64,000 bases of DNA from Geomobilimonas luticola (GCF_018476905.1 NZ_JAHCVK010000001.1:992001-1056000); one strand, 5' to 3'; shown: positions 20,738 to 29,449, counted from the stretch's first letter. Numbers and translations are program-made. Notes: generated from the letters alone by a model not told the origin.

Positions 20738-22219
20738 CTAACCACAAAATTTATTCAGCTCATCTAGAATTCTCACCATCGCTAAGGTATCCAAATGGCA
20801 ATACTCCAAGAGATCCCCCCCTATTTTCTTCTGTTCATCTGGATCGCTTGAGGCCCGCATTTGAAGCCACGCATCGGCAGCAGTCCCGCCATCGCTTATT
20901 GCCAATGCTTCATATGAAAGCTCAGGAACCAAGGCAGGTAGGACAGCCTTGATGGAATATGAGCCGTTAAATTGCCAGTGGTATATCTGCTTGCTGCGGA
21001 ACGGGGTCATTAGATCCACAAGGTTATCGATGTGGTGTTGGAGTCGCTCGCCATGCATTGAAAAACGTTCTGCAAGCATTCGGAGAATTTTCCCTTCGAA
21101 TCCTTTATTCCAGGAGAGGATACAGGCGTTTTCCGGCAGAGCATCAAGAAGGGCATGCAGGAATGGTTCTTGGGGATCTCCAACTGCTGGTGCCAGAAAT
21201 TCCCGATGCTGTACAGGGGCATCAGAAGAATTCCGCATATGCAATGAAAACTGGAATGGGACCGGCTGGAATGGTCGCGTACCCTCAAAAAGGGGTACCG
21301 CCATCAAGCAGGTGGTTTCAAAGTCGAGGAAGGCGAGAGGATACCAGAGAGAATCAAGAAATTCCTTGATAGCAGCAACATCGACCACATTTTTCTGATG
21401 CAGGTACCCATCAAGCTGCATCTGCTGTCGCCAGCCAAGGGTCTCGCGAGAGACGTCCTCCATCTTGACGATCCCCTGCTTATATAATGCAAAACCATCC
21501 GGCTTGCCTAAGTCTGCAAAATCGAATACGGATGGCGATGGGATATGAGACCAACAATGCCCAGAAAACGAGCACTCGTAAGGATCTGAGCAGTGCGGAC
21601 CGATGTCAATGGCTGGCATCTCCCCCTGAAGCATGCCACGCATGGCAGCGATGTTTTTCTGCAACTCGGCTTGCTTGTCGATTATCTCGTCTGTGATGTC
21701 AAGTATGGTGAAGAGCTGCTGTACGTCAATATCGCCATGACGAACATACTGGTTATTGATATGAACAAGACATGCAGAGCTCACGGGAATCTCTGATCCC
21801 GTGACAATATGGTACTGGATAGCGATGTCATTCACATAGACATCTTTCCTGTCGGTTGAGTTCTTAACTTCGTAAAGCTCCCACCCGTCCACTCCCTTAT
21901 GAAGAATATCAACCTTACAGAAGAGGTTGTCGAAATTGAAAGCTGCCTCGTAAATGGTTTCAACGCCCTCGGCAATGAGCCTCCGGGTCATGGTTACCTG
22001 CTGGGCCGTTGTAAGACCGTCGTAAGGGACTTCGACACCCCCGGGGAAAAGGTGCTGTGCCAAAATTCCCACATCGGTGCCAGCATCGAAAACCACCTGT
22101 TGCGCCGTCGAAACTTCGTCCTTCAACTCAGGTCGGTTCTTGTGGAGCCACAGAGCTTTATGGCACTGCAGCCCTTTGATATAGAGAGATTTACTGAGAA
22201 AGGGGGAATATTTAGTCAT
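20738..22219 (-). CDS. Cas4/RecB-like nuclease with C-terminal DUF2779 exonuclease-like domain
   Basis: 493 aa. N-terminal half: a RecB/Cas4-type PD-(D/E)XK core with Asp104 (CKVDIL) and Glu117-x-Lys119 (YEVKN), framed by Cys19 and the cluster Cys210, Cys216, Cys222, a pattern expected to bind a [4Fe-4S] cluster as in Cas4 and AddB. C-terminal half (DUF2779) has FLDFETT (Asp299, Glu301) and a late CHLDTLAMV, as in DEDD-type exonucleases. ATG 22219 has GGAG 6 nt upstream and overlaps the previous gene by 8 bp, so it is co-translated; the frame upstream to 22267 is not used. A DNA or RNA end-processing nuclease is likely. Confidence 0.8.
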   Translation of the reverse strand: MTKYSPFLSKSLYIKGLQCHKALWLHKNRPELKDEVSTAQQVVFDAGTDVGILAQHLFPGGVEVPYDGLTTAQQVTMTRRLIAEGVETIYEAAFNFDNLFCKVDILHKGVDGWELYEVKNSTDRKDVYVNDIAIQYHIVTGSEIPVSSACLVHINNQYVRHGDIDVQQLFTILDITDEIIDKQAELQKNIAAMRGMLQGEMPAIDIGPHCSDPYECSFSGHCWSHIPSPSVFDFADLGKPDGFALYKQGIVKMEDVSRETLGWRQQMQLDGYLHQKNVVDVAAIKEFLDSLWYPLAFLDFETTCLMAVPLFEGTRPFQPVPFQFSLHMRNSSDAPVQHREFLAPAVGDPQEPFLHALLDALPENACILSWNKGFEGKILRMLAERFSMHGERLQHHIDNLVDLMTPFRSKQIYHWQFNGSYSIKAVLPALVPELSYEALAISDGGTAADAWLQMRASSDPDEQKKIGGDLLEYCHLDTLAMVRILDELNKFCG

Positions 22220-22919
22220 TTCTTGCTCCTGCAGGGATTTGATCCCATCGACGTAGATGATCGGCAAAAAGGGCCTCGACAGGGCCTATGTTTTCAAGGT
22301 TTTCCAGAATACCGATAACTTCTTGAAACGATATTATTTTCGCATACTCTGAGATAACTTTTAGTTTTTCTTTTTTCATTCTGGGAGCTATGTATACAAC
22401 CTGAATTTCTGGTCTAAGGACTTTTTCGTTCGGTGGCTCATAGGTTTTTCCATTATTTGATAATAGTTTTAGTTTTACAAGTAATTCGAATAAATGGCTG
22501 TATTTCCCTTTTTGTTTGGTAGCAGTATAGACCTTCTCAATAAGATATTTGATATTATCCATAAAATCCATTTTTTTACTGGCTCGTTCTAAATATGTTT
22601 CCTGTTTTTCTCTAAATGAGTTTGTATCGGTTTTTAGTTCAACAATATAGGCAAGTGAACAGTCTTTTGATAAAATAACATAATCAAAATTAACCGTAGT
22701 ATTAGTATCTATATCATCATCTTCAGTATCTTTATTATTGCAATAAGGAAACTCAGGAATTATGATTTCATGGGTTGGATGTCCGAAACGGCATGAAATA
22801 ATGTCCCGTATAAACAGCCCGAAAAAAATATCTGCTCTACGTTCAAGTTGGTACTTAGGAAGATGTCTCCATTTATCCAGGTTTTTCAGCATCGATTCGA
22901 TTGCGGTTGCGTGATCCAC
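22212..22919 (-). CDS. PD-(D/E)XK nuclease-like protein
   Basis: 235 aa. The core Asp79 (VNFDYV) ... Glu94-x-Lys96 (IVELKT) is the restriction-endonuclease-fold triad. The rest is helical with many Lys. The proposed start is GTG 22919, 4 nt after AAAGGAGG; TTG 22937 and a later ATG are alternatives. It overlaps the DUF2779 gene and follows the zinc-domain gene by 24 bp, within the same operon. Probably a DNA-cleaving subunit; specificity unknown. Confidence 0.7.
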   Translation of the reverse strand: MDHATAIESMLKNLDKWRHLPKYQLERRADIFFGLFIRDIISCRFGHPTHEIIIPEFPYCNNKDTEDDDIDTNTTVNFDYVILSKDCSLAYIVELKTDTNSFREKQETYLERASKKMDFMDNIKYLIEKVYTATKQKGKYSHLFELLVKLKLLSNNGKTYEPPNEKVLRPEIQVVYIAPRMKKEKLKVISEYAKIISFQEVIGILENLENIGPVEALFADHLRRWDQIPAGARND

Positions 22920-22943
22920 AAAGCCTCCTTTTTGCAAATATAG

Positions 22944-23864
22944 TCAGTCTTTCATGTGCTGTGCAGCTTGCGGAGTCCGGCTTAGGGAAGGATGAAGAAG
23001 CTTCTTTGAGATGCCTACAATATCGTTAAGTCTGTACTGTAAGCCCGCTATCGTTGAACGACCCCATGATTTTGCGGCACAATCCATGTACTCATAATAA
23101 TCGCGAAAATCACTGACAAGGGCGTCCAGTTCTTGGTATAACCAAATGGCACAGCATTCGTCAAGTGGGTATCCCGTTATTTCAACCAGCCTGAGCATGG
23201 CATCCGGCGGTGTGGCTACCGCATTATAATGCCGACAGAATTCACGAATGCCGCTTGCGCAGTCAGAGCAGATAGGTTGCTCGCTTACATAGCACCTGGC
23301 AAATGGTTCAACGGAACTATTCCCACAGAACTGACAGATGTTATCTTCAATGAAACCTTCTACCACAAATGAACCATAATTGGGATTAGGATTAAAATAT
23401 GGTCTTTTGCCAAGAGGAGGTGCTCCCCCACCAGTTACATAATATCGACCAGCGTACCAGAACTCCCCTTTGCGAGGTACTCGGCTTGCTTTGACTTCTA
23501 CCGGGAAAAAAGCGTTGATTGCTTCAAAGTTTTCGACCGATACGGGACGTGTCTCAGGGTAAAGGAAACTAAACCCTCCCCCCAGCAAGCTAAATGTGCT
23601 ATCTACCCAATGCAATGATCCAGGGGAATAGATGTTCAGCAGTCTGTTCACCTCTTCGTCATCACCATCGTCTGCGCTGAACATCATATCCATGAACACC
23701 ACGTTCCACATGCCATCTAGGGCAAAACCACCAATTGAAATCTGATTCCATGGTCTCTCACCTCCATTGTGGAAGACATTGCAATCGATGACTTTTACTA
23801 CGGTGACAAGTTTTATGCCGTTCAAAGGTGACGTGGTCACTGAATCTTGTTCGTTCCCGATCAT
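22944..23864 (-). CDS. protein with embedded ClpX-type zinc-binding domain
   Basis: 306 aa with no overall family recognised. Residues 177-202 read ICQFCGNSS...PICSDC: Cys177, Cys180, Cys199 and Cys202, i.e. C-x2-C-x18-C-x2-C. E. coli ClpX has the same spacing (Cys15, 18, 37, 40) and a similar CSFCGKS...ICDEC sequence. In ClpX this domain dimerises and receives substrates or adaptors. The start ATG 23864 overlaps the AAA+ gene stop (ATGA), so the two are coupled. I infer a substrate-receptor or adaptor role for the neighbouring AAA+/ClpP-like pair. The N-terminal 170 residues are novel to me. Confidence 0.65.
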   Translation of the reverse strand: MIGNEQDSVTTSPLNGIKLVTVVKVIDCNVFHNGGERPWNQISIGGFALDGMWNVVFMDMMFSADDGDDEEVNRLLNIYSPGSLHWVDSTFSLLGGGFSFLYPETRPVSVENFEAINAFFPVEVKASRVPRKGEFWYAGRYYVTGGGAPPLGKRPYFNPNPNYGSFVVEGFIEDNICQFCGNSSVEPFARCYVSEQPICSDCASGIREFCRHYNAVATPPDAMLRLVEITGYPLDECCAIWLYQELDALVSDFRDYYEYMDCAAKSWGRSTIAGLQYRLNDIVGISKKLLHPSLSRTPQAAQHMKD

Positions 23865-26110
23865 CGTGTACCTCCAAACAGTACTGGCATACTCCGCTTT
23901 TGACGATAACGTCCGATAACCTCTCTGATGCTTTTTATTGTCGGTTTTCCGTTCATCCCCTTGATAATCGACTGGGTTGCAGCCTGACGGGCAATAAAGT
24001 CGATCTCTGCGGTGTGCATGGGATAACTCTCCACCAGTGACACCAGCTGATCATCACTGACTGCCTTATCTCCCAGATAAAGTTCCCACTGCCTCATCTG
24101 CAGTTCCTCCGGGGGATACTCCAGTTGATAATGGAGATTGAACTCTACAGGCAAGCTCGTATTCTGCAATTTGGTAGTTACCATGCAAAATAGACCACTA
24201 TATTTCCGCAAATGTCCTGTCAAATCAGACAAGAGCAGTCCTTTCCCCCCAACATCCTCGTCACCACTCAGTATTTTGTCTACCAGTCCTTCATGATCCA
24301 CAAACAGAAGCATGGCAGCATCTCCCGTTCCGTTGGAAAACGCATACTGCATCGGATAGATTTTCCGTTGGCTGACTGGGTCAACCATCTTGTTGTCTTC
24401 GGCCATCGATACCACTCTTCCATAGTCGAAGCACCTGACCTTGAGGCCACAGGCAGTTGCGAGGGCTTCTGCTGCCTTGATACCGGTGATCACGTCTGTA
24501 GAACTGATCAACAAATTGAGCCCCAACCCTTCAGTTTTCAGCCGCTGCCAAGCCCGAGTAGTGTTACACAATTGCTCTTTTTGAATTTGATGGAGTGGCA
24601 AAGCGTCCAAGGAGCTCTTCGGAGTATAAATCTGGCAGATGCCGTTAGTATCTGAGAGGGATACGGACTGTTGACTTGCAGCCTGTTCAAGAAGTTCACA
24701 GGTAATAACGGTCTGCCCGGCGGCAATGGCTGCGTTTGATGCCATGAAGATACTGTTCTTGATCAGACCACCAGTGAAAAAGTAGCGCTCAGCCAGGCTG
24801 TTGAGATCCACATCGTCAGCATACAAAAGAAAATCTGGCATCAGTGCTTGCCACATGCGCTTACGAAGGAACACATCCGGCAAAGGGAAATGGATCTTCA
24901 AGGCCAGACGGCGTTCCATGGCTGGGTCGAGTTCCACCGGACGGTTGGTTGCAAGAATCGTAATACAACGAGATTTTTCCAGTTCCAGAAGTAGTGCCCG
25001 ACTCAGTTTCGAGTTGCCGCGACCGCTGAAAATATCGTCACACTCGTCCAAAAAGACAATGGCTCCCATCAAAGCAGCTTCTCGAAATAGAAAACTCAGA
25101 ATATCAACCTCGTTCATCCGCATTTCCGACATATCTTCCAGATTGAGAGTAAGGAGTGGAGCACTAAAGTAGTGAGCGAGCCCCTTTGCCATCATGGTCT
25201 TGCCTGTCCCCGACGGCCCGTGGAAAAGTATGGCCAAGCCGGTACCATAGCCGAAAAACTGGTCCAAACCGGCAAGTGCACCGGCCTGACGCCCAGCCAT
25301 GAACCGCTCTACGCTGGAGACAAGGTCTTCTTTCAACTTTTCAGGCAATACCACCTGCTCCAACGGCACCCCACTCCGTTCCCGTTTGATGAAGTTGAAG
25401 GCATGATGGTAAAGATTGTTATCCCCCAAAATGTAGCGAACGTTTCGCTCGTGCAGGTAAACCGACATTCTCAGGATCGTACTGGACCCGTCAATGTCAC
25501 CGTATTGTGTTAGTACTCTTTCTCGAAAGAGCGTGCTGTTTATACTGAAATAGCGTCGGCAGTCGAGTTGCTGCCGCAGATCTGGTGCGATGATGGTCAG
25601 TAAGGTGCCAATTTCCATCCCATTGTCGCAATGTTCTTCGAAACCGCTTTTCCTGAAGCATGCACTGAAATCAGGAGCCGTATTCTGCAAGAGAAGCAGC
25701 ATGACCACAGTTCGCTCGAAGCGATCGAGCTGCCATTTTTCGCAGAACGTCACAAAATTCAGAGCAATCCCTGCCTGACTGGATGCATTTTCCCGTTGTC
25801 GGTTTTCTTCGAAGGTTTTAGTTAGCAATTCTTCGACCTGTTCCAGACCAACATCCTCTCCCAAAAAGGGAAAGATACTGGTGAGGCTTTCTTCCTGGCC
25901 ATGCTTATCTCGGCCCTTGTTCCAGCCACGTCGGAGCATGGCCACTGCCAGCATCAGCTTGGCCTCCTGTTCCAAGGCCTGCAGATGGGTAAGGTTATCA
26001 GCGAACAGCGCAACCTGGAGGTTTGTGTCTCGTTGCGGAAAAAACGGTATAACCTGGCCTGCCTGGTCGGAAGTGGCAAAGGTAGTTTGAGCGCTCATTG
26101 GTTTATTCAT
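23861..26110 (-). CDS. AAA+ ATPase with N-terminal helical/winged-helix region
   Basis: 749 aa. Walker A GPSGTGKT at 298-305, Walker B AIVFLDECDD at 350-359, sensor-1 ATNRP at 387-391, and an ERRL arginine-finger candidate near 400. The ~260 residues before it (LDRFERTVVMLLLLQ ... RNVRYILGDN) resemble the winged-helix region of AAA+ proteins such as those of contractile injection systems. A C-terminal ~250 residues look like a second, degenerate AAA-like domain. ATG 26110 has GGAGGG just upstream; ATG 26122 does not. It starts 14 bp after the ClpP-like stop, so it is the obvious unfoldase partner. No clear IGF/IGL docking loop was identified. Confidence 0.82.
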   Translation of the reverse strand: MNKPMSAQTTFATSDQAGQVIPFFPQRDTNLQVALFADNLTHLQALEQEAKLMLAVAMLRRGWNKGRDKHGQEESLTSIFPFLGEDVGLEQVEELLTKTFEENRQRENASSQAGIALNFVTFCEKWQLDRFERTVVMLLLLQNTAPDFSACFRKSGFEEHCDNGMEIGTLLTIIAPDLRQQLDCRRYFSINSTLFRERVLTQYGDIDGSSTILRMSVYLHERNVRYILGDNNLYHHAFNFIKRERSGVPLEQVVLPEKLKEDLVSSVERFMAGRQAGALAGLDQFFGYGTGLAILFHGPSGTGKTMMAKGLAHYFSAPLLTLNLEDMSEMRMNEVDILSFLFREAALMGAIVFLDECDDIFSGRGNSKLSRALLLELEKSRCITILATNRPVELDPAMERRLALKIHFPLPDVFLRKRMWQALMPDFLLYADDVDLNSLAERYFFTGGLIKNSIFMASNAAIAAGQTVITCELLEQAASQQSVSLSDTNGICQIYTPKSSLDALPLHQIQKEQLCNTTRAWQRLKTEGLGLNLLISSTDVITGIKAAEALATACGLKVRCFDYGRVVSMAEDNKMVDPVSQRKIYPMQYAFSNGTGDAAMLLFVDHEGLVDKILSGDEDVGGKGLLLSDLTGHLRKYSGLFCMVTTKLQNTSLPVEFNLHYQLEYPPEELQMRQWELYLGDKAVSDDQLVSLVESYPMHTAEIDFIARQAATQSIIKGMNGKPTIKSIREVIGRYRQKRSMPVLFGGTR

Positions 26111-26124
26111 TCTTCCCTCCATGT

Positions 26125-26691
26125 CTACTGGCGCTTCCGCACAGGTTCAATGATATCGGCAATACCATGCTCTATTGCTTCGTTCGGAGCCAGCCAGGTA
26201 TCCACGTCCCGAAGCAGGTAGCTCTCCAACTCCTTACGGTCTTTGATGTTGGAATAGGTCAGATAATGGTTGATGATCCGCTCATGTTCCAGATCTTCTT
26301 CCTTGCGACCGGCAATAAGTTGGCTGTGGTTACCAAAGTTGAAGGCGGAAAACCGGTGGGAAAGAATGGAAGTGCGAGGCGTTATTACCCTGCGGCCCTT
26401 CTCTCCGGTCATGAAGACGAGAAGCCCCATGCTGGCAATCATGCCGATGCCGGTGGTGTAGATGGGAATGCGGGACCATTCCATGATGTCGATGATGGAG
26501 AATCCAGCCGGGCACGAACCACCCGGAGAATTGATGATCATCTGGATCTGGTTGACTTCCCCCTTAATGTTGTACTCTATGATCTGCTTTGAGACAGCCT
26601 CGGCCGTGCCGCCGTTGATCGGCCCGGAAAGATAGATGATACCGTAATCGTTGAGACCTGACTCTTTTTGTTCTTTGTCTTTTTCTGCCAT
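26125..26691 (-). CDS. ClpP-like serine peptidase
   Basis: 188 aa. The ClpP/crotonase-fold triad is intact: Ser87 in GMIASMG, His112 in ILSHRF, and Asp164 in RDVDTWLAPNEA aligned with Asp171 of E. coli ClpP. The oxyanion strand NSPGGS is present. It departs from housekeeping ClpP around the catalytic His (SHRFSAFNFG in place of MIHQPLGG) and begins with a short charged tail, so it is a divergent paralogue. AGGAGGG precedes ATG. First gene of the five-gene operon, with a candidate operator 51 bp upstream. Confidence 0.85.
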   Translation of the reverse strand: MAEKDKEQKESGLNDYGIIYLSGPINGGTAEAVSKQIIEYNIKGEVNQIQMIINSPGGSCPAGFSIIDIMEWSRIPIYTTGIGMIASMGLLVFMTGEKGRRVITPRTSILSHRFSAFNFGNHSQLIAGRKEEDLEHERIINHYLTYSNIKDRKELESYLLRDVDTWLAPNEAIEHGIADIIEPVRKRQ

Positions 26692-26741
26692 GGGGATGAC
26701 CCTCCTGAAGTATGTGATGATCTACAGGTACACCCGGCGAG

Positions 26742-26759
26742 TGACATATTTGGACAATG
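26742..26759. promoter_or_regulatory. candidate WYL-regulator operator before the ClpP-like gene
   Basis: TGACATATTTGGACAATG matches the motif before the WYL gene (27907-27924) at 15 of 18 positions. It lies in the leader of the peptidase operon, after the preceding terminator. Confidence 0.45.
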
Positions 26760-26785
26760 TTCAGAATATTTTTTCGAGGGGTATG

Positions 26786-26820
26786 AAAAGAAAATGCCCG
26801 GCGGAGAAACCAGGCATTTA
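26786..26820 (-). terminator. intrinsic terminator after the 91-aa gene
   Basis: On the minus strand AAATGCCTGG...CCGGGCATTT is followed by TCTTTTC. It separates the GIY-YIG/91-aa transcript from the peptidase operon. Confidence 0.65.
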
Positions 26821-26849
26821 AAGCATTGAACGGATATCGTGAAAAGTGG

Positions 26850-27125
26850 CTATGGCAAATCGGTCTTGCCCACAATAATGGTCAGGAGATTTTTTTCAGG
26901 GTCGATCTCATAGCGGATGACCGGGCAACGGTATGCATCAAAATACATGGAACGAAAGAACGAGTCATCTGCGGGGTCAATCAGCCGATTGATCTCGTGC
27001 CAATGCATTGTTTTCGGGGGCATCGAGCGGTGACTGTCGCTCTTGTCGCTGAATTTTACGCAAACCGTAACCGGTCCATTGTCTGAAAAGATTTGATTAT
27101 ATTCGGGCTGGTCGGGCCAGGACAT
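26850..27125 (-). CDS. hypothetical 91-aa protein
   Basis: A small soluble protein with an excellent ribosome binding site (AGGAGG 6 nt before ATG 27125) directly after the GIY-YIG gene. It has several aromatic and acidic residues and no recognised motif. Probably co-transcribed with the GIY-YIG gene and ended by the terminator at 26786-26820. Confidence 0.7.
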   Translation of the reverse strand: MSWPDQPEYNQIFSDNGPVTVCVKFSDKSDSHRSMPPKTMHWHEINRLIDPADDSFFRSMYFDAYRCPVIRYEIDPEKNLLTIIVGKTDLP

Positions 27126-27154
27126 ATCATCCTCCTGTATGATGACTGCTGTTA

Positions 27155-27814
27155 TTATAAAGGGTAATTTTTCAGTATGTGCTCTGTTCCCTTACTGGTC
27201 TTGATACGATGGCGGAAATCGGGAGGAAGCGTAACCCCACTCCGGCAGGCCAAGCAATCGTCTCCGATTAACTGCTGAACATATCTCTCTAAGCAATCCA
27301 CAAAGGCATTTTGTTCTTTATCGGATAATTTGAGCCAGGAAACATCGATGTAGGTGACATATAAATTGTCGATGTAGGTTTCTATATGAGGTGTAAGCTC
27401 AACAAGCTTATTAGGAGGAAGGATGCTTTTCGGAGCGTTCTTGCCGTCCTTGTCGCGCACATGCAGGTATGCGCAATGATCGCTTTTCTGAGAAGCAAAG
27501 TATGTCTTACGACAATGTTCCCAATTATCATCCCAGTTTGCCTTCTTGAGGAGCAGATCTTTTTTCAGAATCTTATGCGTTCCTGTGCGAAGACCTTCAA
27601 CATGTTCCTGTATGCGCCGATGAATGTTACTTCTGTGTTTACCCACATAATAGGGGATAAAATCCGACGTTACTTCCTTCTTGGGGTCAAAGAAACGGAA
27701 TCCCCATATATAGACGCCACACTTGCCACCAAGGTTCTTTGGGTTACGGAGAAAGTCAGCATAACTTTCAAGATCGCTCAGTGTCAGATCATGCAATTTT
27801 GCATTAACGTCCAT
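27155..27814 (-). CDS. GIY-YIG-fold nuclease-like protein
   Basis: 219 aa. CGVYIWGF at about residues 32-39 followed by YYVGK and then NIHRRIQEH fits the GIY-YIG layout: the Gly-x-Tyr and Tyr-x-Gly strands and the catalytic Arg in the following helix. The C-terminal part has CLAC and basic residues. AAGGAG precedes ATG 27814. It is transcribed divergently from the WYL regulator gene over a 128-bp intergenic region that holds one copy of the candidate operator. The target is unknown. Confidence 0.7.
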   Translation of the reverse strand: MDVNAKLHDLTLSDLESYADFLRNPKNLGGKCGVYIWGFRFFDPKKEVTSDFIPYYVGKHRSNIHRRIQEHVEGLRTGTHKILKKDLLLKKANWDDNWEHCRKTYFASQKSDHCAYLHVRDKDGKNAPKSILPPNKLVELTPHIETYIDNLYVTYIDVSWLKLSDKEQNAFVDCLERYVQQLIGDDCLACRSGVTLPPDFRHRIKTSKGTEHILKNYPL

Positions 27815-27906
27815 CTAATTTCTCCTTGGTAGCGTATTTATCTTGCAGATTGCATTGGTATATGCGAAATACCGACTCATTACAAGTTTAAGTTATGCCT
27901 CCCGAA

Positions 27907-27924
27907 TGTCATTTTTGGACACTG
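27907..27924. promoter_or_regulatory. candidate WYL-regulator operator (autoregulatory)
   Basis: TGTCATTTTTGGACACTG, with TGTC and GACA as an imperfect inverted pair, 18 bp before the WYL gene start and within the divergent promoter region. See the related copy at 26742-26759. Confidence 0.45.
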
Positions 27925-27942
27925 GGGCAGATCGGAGGAACG

Positions 27943-28941
27943 ATGCGCGGACGGAATCTCAAGAAATTGCTTGATGCTATTAATCTGCTGGCAACTCCGT
28001 GCGGAACGACCATTACAGAATTGGGTTCTAAGCTTGAAATCGACAAGCGTCAGGCCTACCGGGTTATCGAGACCCTCCAGGATGATTTCAGGTTTGTGAT
28101 CGATAAAGACAAGGCGATGGTAGGCGGCGAAGTTCGATATTATCTGGAGAAAGACCAGTACAAGCGCCTGTCTGACATGAAGGTAGCCGATCTCAATCTC
28201 TCCCTCACCGAAATTATCGCCCTTTATTTTCTGAAAGGCCACGCGAAGCTCTACCGGAATACCGACATCGAAGCAGAAATTGAACAGGCCTTTGCAAAAC
28301 TCGATGTATTCGTCCCGGAAGGGTTAGCCGACCGGTTGGATAAGGTCAAAACCCTCTTTATTCCATCAACCAAATTTGCCAAGGACTATTCGGGCAAGGA
28401 AGAAACTATCGAAACCTTGACCGATGCAATCCTGCAACAAAAGACCTGCCTTGTGGAATATCACTCCTTTTACGATGACAAAGTAAAGGTATTCAAGATT
28501 GACCCTCTCAGATTTTTTGAGCGAAACGGGGGATTGTATCTCTTTGTCAGAACCACCAGCTTCGGCCACATTCGCGTCATGGCCGTCGAACGTATCGTTA
28601 AATTAACACTGACAGAAGAGACCTTTTCTTCCCCTGAAAACTTTGACCCGGATGCTCTCCTGGAGGAAGCATTCGACCTCGTATATGACGATCCCATCTC
28701 GGTGAAAATCAGATTTTCGGCAGACCAAGCCCGTTATATTCAAGAACGCCGCTGGGCAAAGGAGCAGAAGATCAGGAAGCAAAAGGACGGAAGCATCATT
28801 CTGGAAATGACTACATCGGGTTGGTGGGATGTGAAGCGATGGGTGATGACGTTCGGAAGCGAGGCAGAGGTCATCGAACCAGTTGAGATGAGGGACGACA
28901 TCAGGGCTGACTTGGAAGCGGCTTTAGGTCTGTATAACTAG
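27943..28941 (+). CDS. WYL-domain transcriptional regulator
   Basis: 332 aa: an N-terminal winged HTH (TITELGSKLEIDKRQAYRVI), a central WYL domain (about residues 150-225), and a C-terminal WCX-like part with WWDVKRWVMTFGSEAEV. This is the architecture of BrxR and CapW, which control BREX and CBASS defence operons. ATG 27943 follows GGAGG at good spacing, and the frame upstream to 27895 lacks one. Its divergent position and the shared 18-bp motif suggest it represses itself and the nearby operons, responding to a nucleic-acid or nucleotide signal. Confidence 0.85.
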   Translation: MRGRNLKKLLDAINLLATPCGTTITELGSKLEIDKRQAYRVIETLQDDFRFVIDKDKAMVGGEVRYYLEKDQYKRLSDMKVADLNLSLTEIIALYFLKGHAKLYRNTDIEAEIEQAFAKLDVFVPEGLADRLDKVKTLFIPSTKFAKDYSGKEETIETLTDAILQQKTCLVEYHSFYDDKVKVFKIDPLRFFERNGGLYLFVRTTSFGHIRVMAVERIVKLTLTEETFSSPENFDPDALLEEAFDLVYDDPISVKIRFSADQARYIQERRWAKEQKIRKQKDGSIILEMTTSGWWDVKRWVMTFGSEAEVIEPVEMRDDIRADLEAALGLYN

Positions 28942-29449
28942 CGGCTCAAATCCAAAATCGTGCCGAAACTCATTGGCTATTTCAACCATTTTTCTTTCTG
29001 ATACATGGTTTTTTATCGGCCACCACATTACAGGTAAATACCAACCAGCTTTTCGATATATCGCCGGTCCGACCCCCATTTCCAGCTTGCCGCTATCAGC
29101 ATGTATCCGTGTGACAGACCCCCACGGCAACCCTGCATACTTAGCCAGCGGCTCTGCATTAGTGAGAGGTATCGATTTCCCACCCTTCTGCAACTTCGCA
29201 TATTCGGTCTCCGGCAGCCGAATGTCTATCATTTCCACTTCCCCGCCCGGCCACTCAACAACCGTGACCTGCTCCTTCCTTTTACGGGCGAATTTCAAGA
29301 CTAGCTTAGCAACTGTGGTTCGATGGCAGCCTCGTGGTTCCGGACAGGAACAGAAGAAGATTACACGTCGTCCATCCATTGCACATTTGAGGGCGAGAGT
29401 AAGCAGATCGTTCGCTGCATCCGGGCTCTTGATCTGAATACAGGAATGC
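28924..29449 (-). pseudogene. 5'-truncated gene with a DUF488-like C-terminal motif
   Basis: The open frame from ATG 29379 gives 151 aa that begin inside a conserved motif, IFFCSCPEPRGCHRTTVAKL, similar to the C-terminal Cys-His-Arg motif of DUF488 proteins. The same frame stays open upstream to 29449 (…SPDAANDLLTLALKCA) without a start codon, so the N-terminal part is missing. The 3' end overlaps the WYL gene by 18 bp. Its lost 5' end abuts the lost 5' end of the divergent integrase, consistent with one deletion. Confidence 0.5.

Noticed and set aside
23861-26110. AAA+ gene as part of a contractile injection system
   Set aside because: The ATPase resembles that type in layout, but there are no sheath, tube, baseplate or spike genes in the island.
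17384-28941. A complete BREX system
   Set aside because: Only a BrxL-like C-terminal part and a BrxR-like WYL regulator are seen; no PglX methyltransferase, PglZ, BrxC, BrxA or BrxB.
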